A stretch of DNA of 64,000 nucleotides from Bacteroidales bacterium. Its GTDB lineage: Bacteria > Bacteroidota > Bacteroidia > Bacteroidales > P3. This document shows, one piece after another, positions 52,750 through 62,175 of this stretch (positions are counted from its first letter, which is position 1; each line of letters opens with the position of its first letter). Below the pieces are notes generated by a model. The model was given only the letters and a program-made list of their open reading frames with translations, ran no database searches and had not been told where the DNA came from. The position numbers were made by a program, and so were the translations under genes. The stretch is taken from positions 1 to 64,000 of the forward strand of contig JAIRNR010000051.1 of the NCBI GenBank assembly GCA_031257915.1. Reading direction: 5' to 3'.

Positions 52750-54309
52750 ATGAATTTTGAAGAAAAAATTAAACAGCTTCTCGATAAACGCATAGAGGCA
52801 CGTTTGGGCGGCGGACAAAAACGCATTGATTCCCAACACGCAAAAGGAAAGCTAACAGCACGTGAACGCATTGCGTTACTGCTTGACGAAGGCTCTTTTG
52901 AAGAATTTGACATGTTTGTTACGCACCGTTGTGTTGATTTCGGAATGGAAAAACAAGTTTTTCTTTCGGACGGTGTTGTTACCGGATACGGTACTATCGA
53001 CGGTCGTCTTGTATATGTTTTTTCACAGGATTTTACTGTGTTCGGCGGCTCGCTTTCCGAAAGTTTTGCAAAGAAGATTTGCAAAGTTATGGATATGGCT
53101 ATGAAAGCAGGCGCACCTGTTATCGGCTTAAACGACAGCGGCGGCGCACGTATTCAAGAAGGCGTTCAATCGCTTGCAGGTTATGCGGAAATTTTTCAGC
53201 GCAACATTATGGCTTCGGGCGTTATCCCGCAAATTTCGGCTATATTCGGACCGTGTGCCGGTGGAGCCGTTTACTCCCCAGCCCTTACGGATTTTATTAT
53301 GATGTCAAAAGAAAATTCGTACATGTTTGTTACAGGTCCGAAGGTCGTTAAGACAGTTACCAATGAGGATGTTACAGAGGACAAACTCGGCGGAGCGATG
53401 GTACACGCCTCAAAATCCGGTGTGGCTCATTTTGTTGCCGAAGACGAACAGGAGGGTATTGCATTTCTGCGCAAACTTCTAAGTTTTATGCCGAGCAATA
53501 ACCTTGAGGAAGCACCACTTGTTCCATGCAACGACCCGATTAACCGTCTTGAAGATTCTTTAAACAGCATTATCCCCGACAATCCCAACAAACCGTACGA
53601 TGTGCTTGAAATTATTACAGGTATAGCCGATAATGGCGAATTTGTTGAAGTTCACAAACATTTTGCGCAAAATCTTGTTGTCGGATTTATTCACCTGAAT
53701 GGGCAAAGCGTAGGTCTTGTTGCCAACAATCCTAAATATTTTGCAGGCGTACTTGATATTAACGCTTCACGCAAAGGAGCGCGTTTTGTACGTTTTTGCG
53801 ATGCCTTTAATATTCCTATTCTTACTCTTGTTGATGTTCCGGGCTTTCTCCCGGGTACGGTACAGGAATACGGAGGTATTATTATTCACGGCGCGAAATT
53901 CCTTTTTGCATACGGGGAAGCAACTGTGCCGAAAATTACCGTTACACTGCGTAAATCTTACGGCGGTGCGCATGATGTTATGAGTTGCAAACAACTTCGC
54001 GGTGATATAAATTATGCGTGGCCCTCCGCAGAAATCGCTGTTATGGGTGCTTCCGGTGCTATTGCTGTTTTAAACAGTAAAGAAATTTCATCTATTGAGA
54101 ACGCAGAGGAACGCAAAAATTTTATAGATGAGAAAATAAAGGAGTATGAAGAAAAATTTGCCAACCCTTACAATGCAGCGAAATACGGTTTTATTGATGA
54201 TGTTATTGAGCCGCGCAATACACGCTTTCGCGTAATCCGCGCACTTAATGCGCTCGCAACAAAGAAAGATGTTAATCCGCCCAAAAAACACGGCAATATT
54301 CCACTTTAA
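52750..54309 (+). CDS. mmdA: Methylmalonyl-CoA decarboxylase carboxyltransferase subunit
   Basis: The 519 residues are an acyl-CoA carboxyltransferase of crotonase fold with two halves. Visible: [21 protein letters not shown], the oxyanion regions [21 protein letters not shown] and [16 protein letters not shown] in the N half, and [39 protein letters not shown] and [20 protein letters not shown] in the C half. It moves the carboxyl group from methylmalonyl-CoA to biotin on the carrier protein. The partners at 54325, 55319 and 55817 identify it as part of a sodium-pumping decarboxylase; propionyl-CoA carboxylase is the alternative. Confidence 0.92.
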   Translation: MNFEEKIKQLLDKRIEARLGGGQKRIDSQHAKGKLTARERIALLLDEGSFEEFDMFVTHRCVDFGMEKQVFLSDGVVTGYGTIDGRLVYVFSQDFTVFGGSLSESFAKKICKVMDMAMKAGAPVIGLNDSGGARIQEGVQSLAGYAEIFQRNIMASGVIPQISAIFGPCAGGAVYSPALTDFIMMSKENSYMFVTGPKVVKTVTNEDVTEDKLGGAMVHASKSGVAHFVAEDEQEGIAFLRKLLSFMPSNNLEEAPLVPCNDPINRLEDSLNSIIPDNPNKPYDVLEIITGIADNGEFVEVHKHFAQNLVVGFIHLNGQSVGLVANNPKYFAGVLDINASRKGARFVRFCDAFNIPILTLVDVPGFLPGTVQEYGGIIIHGAKFLFAYGEATVPKITVTLRKSYGGAHDVMSCKQLRGDINYAWPSAEIAVMGASGAIAVLNSKEISSIENAEERKNFIDEKIKEYEEKFANPYNAAKYGFIDDVIEPRNTRFRVIRALNALATKKDVNPPKKHGNIPL

Positions 54310-54324
54310 AAATCGCACATAATT

Positions 54325-55272
54325 ATGAACAAATTTTTTATAGCGGTTATTGGGGCTTGTCTGATGATAAGCGGAGTAAGCCTTTCAGCGCAGCACGCCG
54401 CAACCGATGAGGCAAAGCCATCCGCAAACGGCACCGAATTTTACGACCCTCTTACACCACAATCGTTTGCGTTTGACAAAGACAATAAACTTTTCGTTGC
54501 AATATCATCAATAAGTAACGCCATTGACCTGATTTACTACTCGGACGATTCTCTTTCCGTAATGAAACACATTGTAGTAGATGTGGTTGAGGGAAGACAC
54601 GATGTAGCAATGATTTATCGTCCCAAAGGCATTGCCATTTACGAAAATCACATTGTTTATCTTGCCGTCAACAGAGATTCTACTCGTTTTACAGTACTTA
54701 ATCTGCAAGGCGATATAGTACGTACATTTACGTTTGACGGTTGCGCTCAGGCTTTTTCTTACAGTCCGGCAGCACAGGAACTCTACATCGCAGGCGATAA
54801 CTCTGCAGTTGGCTACGACATTATGGTACTTGACGTATCAAACGGTTTTGATAATATAAGTGCAAGTTCCGCCGCAACGCATTTTCGCGTAAAGAAAAAA
54901 GCTGAAGAACTTTTTAAACGCGATCCGTCCGGTATGGTGCTGCTTATTACTTCCATGATAACTGTATTTACCGCACTGATTTTGCTTTATATTGTGTTTA
55001 AGGTTCTGGGTACATATATGATTAAAAGACAAAACAGAAAAGCACATAAGACAGCACCGCATGCCGTTCCGCGTGTGAGCAAGCAGGTTGAAAATACTCC
55101 CGGCGGTATAAGCGGAGATGTTTATGCTGCCATAGCAGCCGCAATTTATATGCATCAAAGCGAACTTCATGACGAGGAAACAACAATTATTACAATTGAA
55201 AATGTATCGCGTAAATATACTCCATGGAGTTCAAAACTTTATGGCTTAAATACTTATTTTAACAATAGATAA
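54325..55272 (+). CDS. OadG-like subunit with extra N-terminal exported domain
   Basis: Oxaloacetate decarboxylase gamma-type subunits are small membrane proteins that hold the decarboxylase complex together. Here the OadG part is at the C-terminus: transmembrane helix LLITSMITVFTALILLYIVF (about residues 206-225), then a polar region and ISGDVYAAIAAAIYMHQSEL plus KYTPWSSKLYGLNTYF. It is preceded by a signal peptide and about 170 residues rich in short beta strands with repeats like AFDKDNKLFVAIS and GIAIYENHIVYLAV. The extra domain must face the periplasm. It looks propeller-like; its role is unknown. Spacing to mmdA is 15 bp. Confidence 0.75.
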   Translation: MNKFFIAVIGACLMISGVSLSAQHAATDEAKPSANGTEFYDPLTPQSFAFDKDNKLFVAISSISNAIDLIYYSDDSLSVMKHIVVDVVEGRHDVAMIYRPKGIAIYENHIVYLAVNRDSTRFTVLNLQGDIVRTFTFDGCAQAFSYSPAAQELYIAGDNSAVGYDIMVLDVSNGFDNISASSAATHFRVKKKAEELFKRDPSGMVLLITSMITVFTALILLYIVFKVLGTYMIKRQNRKAHKTAPHAVPRVSKQVENTPGGISGDVYAAIAAAIYMHQSELHDEETTIITIENVSRKYTPWSSKLYGLNTYFNNR

Positions 55273-55318
55273 TTATGAAACGAACAGGTAAAAACCCGAA
55301 TCAATAATTTACAATCAT

Positions 55319-55780
55319 ATGAAGAAATATAAATTCACCATTCACGGCAACACTTACGAAACCGAAATCACAAACGTTGAAGGTTCGGTACTTAATATTG
55401 AAATAAACGGTACGCCGTATGAAGTAACGGTTGACAAGGAAATAAAGCAACCTGTAGCCATTGTTAATCCTGCGGCAATAGCAGCAGCGTCCGCAAGACC
55501 GGTTGTAAACACAACTCCTGTTCCCGATGTATCGGGCATTAAACCGTCAGGCGGTTCTTCTGCGGGTGATAATGAAGTCAAAAGTCCGCTTCCCGGTACT
55601 GTTATAAATATTTTCGTTAAAACAGGCGATACCGTTAAAACAGGACAGAAGATAATGGTACTTGAGGCGATGAAAATGGAAAATAATATTGACGCCGAAA
55701 AGGACGGTGTTATAAAGTCAATCAAAGTAAAACAGGGCGATGCCGTTATGGAGGGCGACACACTGTTTGTTATCGGTTAA
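55319..55780 (+). CDS. mmdC: Biotin carboxyl carrier subunit
   Basis: The 153 residues end in a biotinyl domain with the motif LEAMKMENNIDA; the lysine that receives biotin is Lys119. A flexible linker rich in Pro, Ala and Ser (about 48-85) joins it to an N-terminal beta region. It carries the carboxyl group from the carboxyltransferase to the membrane subunit. It lies between the OadG-like gene and the beta subunit. Confidence 0.9.
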   Translation: MKKYKFTIHGNTYETEITNVEGSVLNIEINGTPYEVTVDKEIKQPVAIVNPAAIAAASARPVVNTTPVPDVSGIKPSGGSSAGDNEVKSPLPGTVINIFVKTGDTVKTGQKIMVLEAMKMENNIDAEKDGVIKSIKVKQGDAVMEGDTLFVIG

Positions 55781-55816
55781 CATTATTTACCTGACAACTA
55801 AAAAATAAAAATCAAT

Positions 55817-56977
55817 ATGCTGTTAAATTCATTTACGGGTTTTATTGCCGATCAACTCGGTATGTTTTTTAATTATACCGCATTTGCCAACTTTACATGG
55901 GGGCATATAGCTATGATTTTGATTGGTCTCATCTTTATATATCTGGCTATTGCAAAAGAATTTGAGCCCATGCTCCTTATACCTATTGGCTTTGGTATTA
56001 TTCTGGGAAATATACCGTTTTATCCGGGACTGAAAATAGGTATCTATGAAAGCGGTTCGGTATTTAATATTCTTTATCACGGTGTGCAGAACGGATGGTA
56101 TCCGCCGTTGATTTTTCTCGGTATCGGAGCTATGACGGATTTTTCGGCATTGATTTCAAATCCTAAACTTATGCTTATTGGTGCCGCAGCACAGGCAGGT
56201 ATTTTCGTGGCGTATTCCATGGCTCTTTTGTTTGGATTTTCACCGGCGGAAGCAGGTGCAATTGGTATTATCGGCGGGGCTGACGGTCCGACAGCAATTT
56301 TTCTTTCGTCCAAACTTGCACCCGACTTGATGGGCGCAATAGCAGTGTCGGCATATTCCTACATGGCTCTTGTGCCTGTAATTCAACCTCCGATAATGCG
56401 TCTTTTAACAACAAAAAAAGAACGGCTTATTCGTATGCGTCCGCCGCGTCAGGTGACAAAAACCGAAAAGATAATTTTCCCGATTACAGGTATTATTCTT
56501 ACAACATTTATTGTACCAACAGGCTTACCGTTACTTGGTATGCTCTTTGCGGGTAATCTGATTAAAGAAAGCGGCGTTACAAAACGTCTTGCAAATACGG
56601 CAGGCGGTCCGATGATTGATGTCGTTACTATTTTAATCGGACTTACTGTTGGTGCGTCCACACAGGCGACATCATTTTTAACAGGCAAGTCAATCGGCAT
56701 TTTTGTTCTCGGCGCATTCTCATTTGTTATTGCCACTTTTTGCGGCGTCCTCTTTGTGAAAATGTTTAATCTGTTTCTTAAAGACGGCAACAAGATAAAT
56801 CCGCTTGTCGGCAATGCGGGAGTGTCTGCTGTGCCCGACAGTGCGCGTGTGTCGCAGGTTGTAGGGCAGGAGTATGATAAAACGAATCACCTCTTAATGC
56901 ACGCTATGGGTCCGAATGTTGCGGGGGTTATAGGCTCGGCAGTTGCAGCAGGTGTTATGCTCTCATTTTTATATTGA
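55817..56977 (+). CDS. mmdB: Sodium-translocating decarboxylase beta subunit
   Basis: A membrane protein of 386 residues that decarboxylates carboxybiotin and exports sodium ions. Multiple transmembrane helices are seen. The conserved region GAIGIIGGADGPTAIFLSSK contains the aspartate that is essential in the family. Also typical are PLIFLGIGAMTDFSALISNP, FPITGIILTTFIVPTGLPLLG and the C-terminal HAMGPNVAGVIGSAVAAGVML. With mmdA and mmdC it conserves energy from propionate fermentation as a sodium gradient. Confidence 0.95.
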   Translation: MLLNSFTGFIADQLGMFFNYTAFANFTWGHIAMILIGLIFIYLAIAKEFEPMLLIPIGFGIILGNIPFYPGLKIGIYESGSVFNILYHGVQNGWYPPLIFLGIGAMTDFSALISNPKLMLIGAAAQAGIFVAYSMALLFGFSPAEAGAIGIIGGADGPTAIFLSSKLAPDLMGAIAVSAYSYMALVPVIQPPIMRLLTTKKERLIRMRPPRQVTKTEKIIFPITGIILTTFIVPTGLPLLGMLFAGNLIKESGVTKRLANTAGGPMIDVVTILIGLTVGASTQATSFLTGKSIGIFVLGAFSFVIATFCGVLFVKMFNLFLKDGNKINPLVGNAGVSAVPDSARVSQVVGQEYDKTNHLLMHAMGPNVAGVIGSAVAAGVMLSFLY

Positions 56978-57013
56978 AACCGAAATATCTAATAACTCTA
57001 ATAATTCCGAATT

Positions 57014-58300
57014 ATGCAAAACGATTCTATTGTTTTTGAATTGATTGAGAAAGAAAAACAACGCCAGACAGAAGGTTTGGAGTTGATTGCTTCCGAAAAT
57101 TTCGTATCCCCGCAAGTTATGGCTGCAATGGGATCTGTTCTTACGAATAAATATGCTGAGGGGTATCCTGAGCGGCGTTATTACGGCGGTTGCCAGATTG
57201 TTGATTTGGTCGAACAGCTTGCCATTGACCGTCTTAAACAATTATTCGGTGCAGAGTACGCCAATGTGCAGCCTCATTCCGGCGCACAGGCAAATATGGC
57301 TGTGCTTTTAACGTGTTTAAAGCCCGGTGATACATTTATGGGGCTTGATTTGTCGCATGGCGGACACTTGTCGCATGGCTCGCCGGTAAATTCGTCGGGT
57401 ATTTTGTATAGACAGGTTGCCTATACTGTTGAGGAAGAAACAGGTCGTATAAACTACGACACAATGGAAGAAGTTGCACTGCGCGAAAAGCCGAAGTTGA
57501 TAATCGGGGGTGCAAGTGCGTACTCTCGCGACTGGGACTGGAAACGCATGCGGGAAATTGCCGACAAAGTCGGTGCTGTTCTTATGGCTGATATTGCGCA
57601 CCCTGCAGGTTTAATCGCACGCGGACTTTTGAACAATCCTGTTCCATATTGTCATATTATAACTTCTACAACGCATAAAACATTGCGTGGTCCCCGCGGC
57701 GGTATTATTTTGATGGGTAAAGATTTTGACAATCCATGGGGCATTACTGCTCCGAAAGGTGAGATAAAAAAAATGAGCGCAATGCTTGATTCCGCTGTGT
57801 TTCCAGGTATTCAGGGCGGTCCGCTCGAACACGTTATTGCGGCAAAAGCAGTTTCATTCGGCGAATGTCTGACTGACGGTTATTTAAAATACGTACAACA
57901 GGTTAAGCGCAATGCCTTTATAATGGGTGAAGCGTTTGCCGCAAAGGGATACAAAATTATTTCGGGCGGAACAGACAATCATTTACTGCTTATCGACCTT
58001 CGCACAAAATTCCCGTCACTTACAGGTAAAGTTGCCGAAAACACGCTCGTTCGCGCCGATATTACGATAAACAAAAACATGGTGCCTTTCGATAGCCGCA
58101 CGCCATTCACAACTTCCGGTATTCGCGTCGGCACATCCGCCATTACCACGCGCGGTTTAACAGAAAGCGATATGCCTAAAATTGTTGATTTGGTTGATGA
58201 CGTATTAGCGCATATTGAAGACAGCACCGTTATTGACCGCGTTCGCAGTGAGGTAAACAGTATAATGAGCGGCCGACCTTTGTACGCCTGTGCAGGTTAA
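57014..58300 (+). CDS. glyA: Serine hydroxymethyltransferase
   Basis: A PLP enzyme that interconverts serine and glycine with tetrahydrofolate. The 428 residues match the family. Motifs: [85 protein letters not shown] and the PLP lysine in [17 protein letters not shown] (Lys222). It starts 36 bp after the decarboxylase beta subunit and may be on the same transcript, although its role is unrelated. Confidence 0.97.
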   Translation: MQNDSIVFELIEKEKQRQTEGLELIASENFVSPQVMAAMGSVLTNKYAEGYPERRYYGGCQIVDLVEQLAIDRLKQLFGAEYANVQPHSGAQANMAVLLTCLKPGDTFMGLDLSHGGHLSHGSPVNSSGILYRQVAYTVEEETGRINYDTMEEVALREKPKLIIGGASAYSRDWDWKRMREIADKVGAVLMADIAHPAGLIARGLLNNPVPYCHIITSTTHKTLRGPRGGIILMGKDFDNPWGITAPKGEIKKMSAMLDSAVFPGIQGGPLEHVIAAKAVSFGECLTDGYLKYVQQVKRNAFIMGEAFAAKGYKIISGGTDNHLLLIDLRTKFPSLTGKVAENTLVRADITINKNMVPFDSRTPFTTSGIRVGTSAITTRGLTESDMPKIVDLVDDVLAHIEDSTVIDRVRSEVNSIMSGRPLYACAG

Positions 58301-58682
58301 GTATTTCTTCTTCGGCTTCGTATTGCTGATGTGTGTGAAGTAAACCTGAGAAACGTTGTTCTACCAAGGCGTATTATCCGAAAATATAATGCAGGCAACT
58401 TTTAAATTCAGTTAGAAAAATTGTAAGTTAAGGGTGATAAAAAATGTAAAATAATTTGTAACTTTACAAACCTTAACGGATTAAAGTATCTACAAGCAAT
58501 GATATTTTCATTTTTACATAAAAAACTAAACGCTGACGATTGTTTGCGTAGTGTGTTAAAATCAGATAATGCACTAATAATCAATCTTTACCCCATCCCC
58601 CATCCAACTGATTTTTCTGTCTTCGATAACAATTCCCAATAGCGTTATTAGCATTGAAAGTTTATTTTAAACCATAAATACA
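58301..58682. other. Gene-free stretch with a possible promoter
   Basis: No gene is seen. TAACTTTA at 58459-58466 is one base off the -7 consensus and may serve the gene at 58683, giving a leader of about 210 nt. No terminator is obvious after glyA. Confidence 0.4.
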
Positions 58683-60047
58683 ATGAAAAAAATAATTACG
58701 TCAATCTTGCTGATAACAACAGTAAATCTTTTCTCTCAAACAGACAGTATTCAAAAATATCAAAGGAGTTCCTTAACAATGATTTTACTTACAGGAACAA
58801 ACTATCAAGAGGACACATCAAAAATTGACAAAGACGAAGTAAAAATTGATAATAGTCCGCAGGCAATACGTGGTTTATGGAATAGTTACCCTTTTCCTGA
58901 TATGTACGACAAGCACAGCATTTTTGCCGACACTATAAACGTTAAGAGCAATCTATCTACAAAAAGTATTTTTGATGCAAAAAGGAGCAAGAATCAAAAA
59001 AAAGATGCAGAAGCAACTCAATCTAAAATTGCACAAGAATTAGAAAATAAAAAGATTGCCCATCAAGTTGTAAGAAGATGGTTTTCGTCGGAAGATGGTA
59101 GTAAATTTTGGGATATGGGAACTATCCAAAAACGTGGATTTTATAATGCAACCGAACTTGAAGCCGACATAGCAAAACAAGATATTAGAGGAATGGCAAA
59201 GTTAGCAGACGCAGGCGAATCTTTAATAAATAACAGTTTTGTTACAGTTACGGAGATTCTTTTATATGCTAACAAGCCAATTGCGATATTGTATAATAAA
59301 CTTGCAGAAGAATTTATCAAACAGGCAAATCAATTACAAAGTAAAGGTGGCGATGCTACGACACAACTTGCAAATTCTACTGCAGCACTAACTTATTCCG
59401 GGGTTGCAAGCGGGCTTGCTATTACGGCAGCAGCAATAAAAGACGGCTATACTGTCGTTTCAAAAACATATCTGTATAAATTAAAATGGAACAATGATAT
59501 TGCAGGTGAATTTTATAAAAATTGGGGTAATAATGATGCATTTGAAAAAATGAACTTTGAACTGGATTATATCGGCTATCAACTCAATGAAACAATACTT
59601 AATCGTGGTGTATTCAGCGCAAAAGCAAATCGTAAACCGGACGTTGTGGTAAAACAAGCCGTTGTAAGAAATATTGATGAAACATTTGTATTGCTTCAAC
59701 AAGAAAATGAAGTGTTTAAACCAAGTGTTCCTGTGCTTGAAGTTAAGCCGATTTCTGCTCAAATAGGAATGAAAGAGGGTTTGCAGGGTGGAGAAAAATT
59801 TAATGTACTGCAAAAAATTCAAAACCTTGAAACAGGAAAAACATCATATAAAAAAGTAGGTTTTGTTACTGTTGATAAGAATTATGTTTGGGATAATCGT
59901 TATAACGCAGGCGAAGGACCGGAACATATAAATTATGATGCAAACGGAAAGCCGATAATGGTAACACAGTTCAAAGGTGGAAAAAATGTTGTTCCGGGAA
60001 TGTTACTCAAACAGGCAGAAGCAAAAAAGAAAAAAAAGAAAAAATAA
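58683..60047 (+). CDS. Exported protein of unknown function with Lys-rich tail
   Basis: The protein has 454 residues: a signal peptide (MKKIITSILLITTVNLFSQT), then KGxWNSYPFPDMYDKHSIF, a lysine/glutamine-rich helical region, an Ala-rich helical stretch (LANSTAALTYSGVASGLAIT), and an ending of VTQFKGGKNVVPGMLLKQ followed by seven lysines in a row (AEAKKKKKKK). I do not recognise the family. It leads a group of exported proteins on the same strand (58683-63123) with gaps of 4-115 bp, which suggests one operon. Proteins of this set occur together in other Bacteroidota to my memory, but a function is not known. Confidence 0.7.
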   Translation: MKKIITSILLITTVNLFSQTDSIQKYQRSSLTMILLTGTNYQEDTSKIDKDEVKIDNSPQAIRGLWNSYPFPDMYDKHSIFADTINVKSNLSTKSIFDAKRSKNQKKDAEATQSKIAQELENKKIAHQVVRRWFSSEDGSKFWDMGTIQKRGFYNATELEADIAKQDIRGMAKLADAGESLINNSFVTVTEILLYANKPIAILYNKLAEEFIKQANQLQSKGGDATTQLANSTAALTYSGVASGLAITAAAIKDGYTVVSKTYLYKLKWNNDIAGEFYKNWGNNDAFEKMNFELDYIGYQLNETILNRGVFSAKANRKPDVVVKQAVVRNIDETFVLLQQENEVFKPSVPVLEVKPISAQIGMKEGLQGGEKFNVLQKIQNLETGKTSYKKVGFVTVDKNYVWDNRYNAGEGPEHINYDANGKPIMVTQFKGGKNVVPGMLLKQAEAKKKKKKK

Positions 60048-60067
60048 TCAATTTAAATAATTAAAAT

Positions 60068-60586
60068 ATGAAAAAATTAATCATAATTATTTTTGCGGTA
60101 ATAGCAACTTTTATGGTTTTACAGCAAGTAAACGCACAAGCAATATCGAAAAAGAAAGCAGATAAAGCCACAGCGCAATGGAAATATGAACTTGAGGGTG
60201 CCGGTGTAGGCACTCAGGGCACGTATTTAGTAAAAGTTTGGACATACTCCAAAAACAAAAATGTTGCTATTGAGCAGTGTAAAAAAAATGCTGTTCACGG
60301 TATTATTTTCAAAGGATTTGCCGGCAATGACAAAGTAAGAAGCGGGCAAAAGCCATTAGCAAAAAACCCTGCAATAGAAAAAGAAAATGCAGATTTTTTC
60401 AAGGTTTTTTTTCAAAATGGCGGCAAATATATGGCATTTGTAACTTGTTCTGCCGATGCTGCAAATGAACTTATAAAAGTTGGCAAAGAATATAAGGCGG
60501 GAGTCGTGGTTAGCGTAAATGTAAGCGAGCTGCGAAAAAGTCTTGAAGCAGCAGGAATAATTCGCAGTTTATCTGATGGATTTTAA
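60068..60586 (+). CDS. Small exported protein, paralogue of the gene at 60702
   Basis: The protein has 172 residues and a signal peptide (MKKLIIIIFAVIATFMVLQQVNAQ). The core WKYELEGAGVGTQGTYLVKV, CKKNAVHGIIFKGFAGNDK and FFQNGGKYMAFVTC shows the pattern of a compact alpha-beta domain. The same pattern (AKKNAVRDVIFKGI, FFADGGEYKKFV) recurs in the gene at 60702, so the two are paralogues that arose by duplication. No catalytic motif is visible. Probably periplasmic or on the surface. Confidence 0.75.
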   Translation: MKKLIIIIFAVIATFMVLQQVNAQAISKKKADKATAQWKYELEGAGVGTQGTYLVKVWTYSKNKNVAIEQCKKNAVHGIIFKGFAGNDKVRSGQKPLAKNPAIEKENADFFKVFFQNGGKYMAFVTCSADAANELIKVGKEYKAGVVVSVNVSELRKSLEAAGIIRSLSDGF

Positions 60587-60609
60587 CAAATTTAAAAATT
60601 TATAGTTAT

Positions 60610-60687
60610 ATGAAACGAAACATTACCGTAAGTAGCCGCCCAAGAGGAGGATTATTTCTAATGCGAGCTCCATATAACCGTAATTAA
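60610..60687 (+). CDS. Possible 25-residue protein
   Basis: An ATG to TAA frame of 25 codons lies between the two paralogous genes, with an AT-rich stretch ahead of it like its neighbours. The product, MKRNITVSSRPRGGLFLMRA plus PYNRN, is basic and has no signal peptide. The distance to both neighbours (23 and 14 bp) fits an operon gene, but it is too short to judge by composition. Confidence 0.35.
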   Translation: MKRNITVSSRPRGGLFLMRAPYNRN

Positions 60688-60701
60688 CAATTTATAATAA
60701 T

Positions 60702-61193
60702 ATGAAAAAGTATATTTTAATTTTAGGAGCATTAGCAGTATGCGCTATCAATTCGATGTCTTGCAAAACATTCATATATGCACGTTATGATTTCAAAAGT
60801 GAGTGTCTTGGAACAGAACTTGACGGCTCTCAAACAATCAAAGCGTGGGGCAAAGGCAGATATTGGAAAGATGCGGCAGACCAGGCAAAGAAAAATGCTG
60901 TTCGTGATGTTATTTTTAAAGGTATTTTAGATGGACAGCAGGGTTGTAAAATGCAACCGTTGTTAATGGAAGTGAACGCAGAGGAAAAATATGAAGAATA
61001 TTTCAACACTTTTTTTGCAGACGGCGGCGAGTATAAAAAGTTTGTTTCGTTAAAAGATGAAAAAATCCCAAGACATATTATAAGAAAAGCAAATTTTCGC
61101 GACAAAGATAACTCTGTTTATAGTGTTGTGGTAAGAGTCCTGCGAGACGAATTAAAATCAAAACTAATTAGTGACGGCATATTAAAAAAATAA
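60702..61193 (+). CDS. Small lipoprotein-like paralogue of the gene at 60068
   Basis: The protein has 163 residues. The N-terminus (MKKYILILGALAVCAINSMSC) has a hydrophobic core and Cys21 that could be a lipidation site. The rest aligns with the 60068 product: AKKNAVRDVIFKGI, FADGGEYKKFVSL and a C-terminal VVVRVLRDELKSKLISDGI that matches its VVVSVNVSELRKSLEAAGI. Function unknown. It ends 4 bp before the DUF6175 gene. Confidence 0.75.
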   Translation: MKKYILILGALAVCAINSMSCKTFIYARYDFKSECLGTELDGSQTIKAWGKGRYWKDAADQAKKNAVRDVIFKGILDGQQGCKMQPLLMEVNAEEKYEEYFNTFFADGGEYKKFVSLKDEKIPRHIIRKANFRDKDNSVYSVVVRVLRDELKSKLISDGILKK

Positions 61194-61197
61194 TTAT

Positions 61198-62157
61198 ATG
61201 AAAAAAATAATTTTAATACTAACGGCAATAGTAACAATGCACTACTGTGCTCAAAGCCAGGAGGGAAGAGCAAAAAAACCAACTTTAATGGTTGTGCCAA
61301 GCGATAATTGGTGCATTGAAAATGGCTTTACACAAAAATTTGATAATCAAGGAAAAATAATGAATATCCCTGATTACAAACGTGCGTTACAGGAAAGCTT
61401 CGATCTCATTTCCGCTATTGCAAAAATCAATGAAATGATGACAGACAGGGGTTTTCCATTAAAAAATTTAGAATCGTCATTGAAAAGCTTAGAAAACCAA
61501 TCTGTCGAAGATGCTATGTTATCAAGCCAATCGGGAAGTGAAATAGTAGAATCACCAATTGACAAATTAAAGAAAGTTGCAAGAGCAGATATTTGGATTC
61601 AAATTTCCTGGAAAGCAAATACCGTAGGACCCAAAAAATCGGTTTCTTTTATTTTGCAAGGTTTAGATGCCTACACTGATAAGCAAATTGCAGGCGCAAG
61701 CGGAACAGGTGAACAATCATTTACGGCAGAATTTCCGATTTTGCTCGAAGAAGCTGTTTTAACCCATATTGATAATTTTAACAGTCAGCTTCAAAGCCAT
61801 TTTGACGATATGTTTGAGAATGGGCGCGAAGTTGTCTTAGGAGTTAGTGTATTTGATTCTTGGGGAGAAAATTTAGAGTCGGAATTTGGTAGTAGTAACG
61901 ACGAACTTAGTAATATTATTGAAAACTGGGTAAATGATAATACTGTTCAACATCGTTTCAATACAAGCGATGCAACCGAAAACAGGATGCTTTTTGAACA
62001 GGTTCGTATTCCTTTGTTTGATGAAAAAGGAAAGCCGATAGATACTCGTAACTGGGCAAGAGGATTACAAAAATATCTTAAAGATAATTTTCAAATAACA
62101 GCCAAACTTATAATGAAAGGGCTGGGACAGGCACAACTGATACTTGGTGAAAAATAA
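61198..62157 (+). CDS. DUF6175 family exported protein
   Basis: The protein has 319 residues with a signal peptide (MKKIILILTAIVTMHYCAQSQ). The beginning KPTLMVVPSDNWCIENGFTQ, then YKRALQESFDLISAIAKINEMM and GFPLKNLESSLKSLENQ, matches my memory of DUF6175, a Bacteroidota family. The second half (RADIWIQISWKANTVGPKK, SFILQGLDAYTDKQIAGASG) looks like the beta-rich domain of the LPP20 or CsgG-like type. It is the fourth large member of the exported cluster. Role unknown. Confidence 0.75.
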   Translation: MKKIILILTAIVTMHYCAQSQEGRAKKPTLMVVPSDNWCIENGFTQKFDNQGKIMNIPDYKRALQESFDLISAIAKINEMMTDRGFPLKNLESSLKSLENQSVEDAMLSSQSGSEIVESPIDKLKKVARADIWIQISWKANTVGPKKSVSFILQGLDAYTDKQIAGASGTGEQSFTAEFPILLEEAVLTHIDNFNSQLQSHFDDMFENGREVVLGVSVFDSWGENLESEFGSSNDELSNIIENWVNDNTVQHRFNTSDATENRMLFEQVRIPLFDEKGKPIDTRNWARGLQKYLKDNFQITAKLIMKGLGQAQLILGEK

Positions 62158-62175
62158 ACATGAAAATATATAAAT

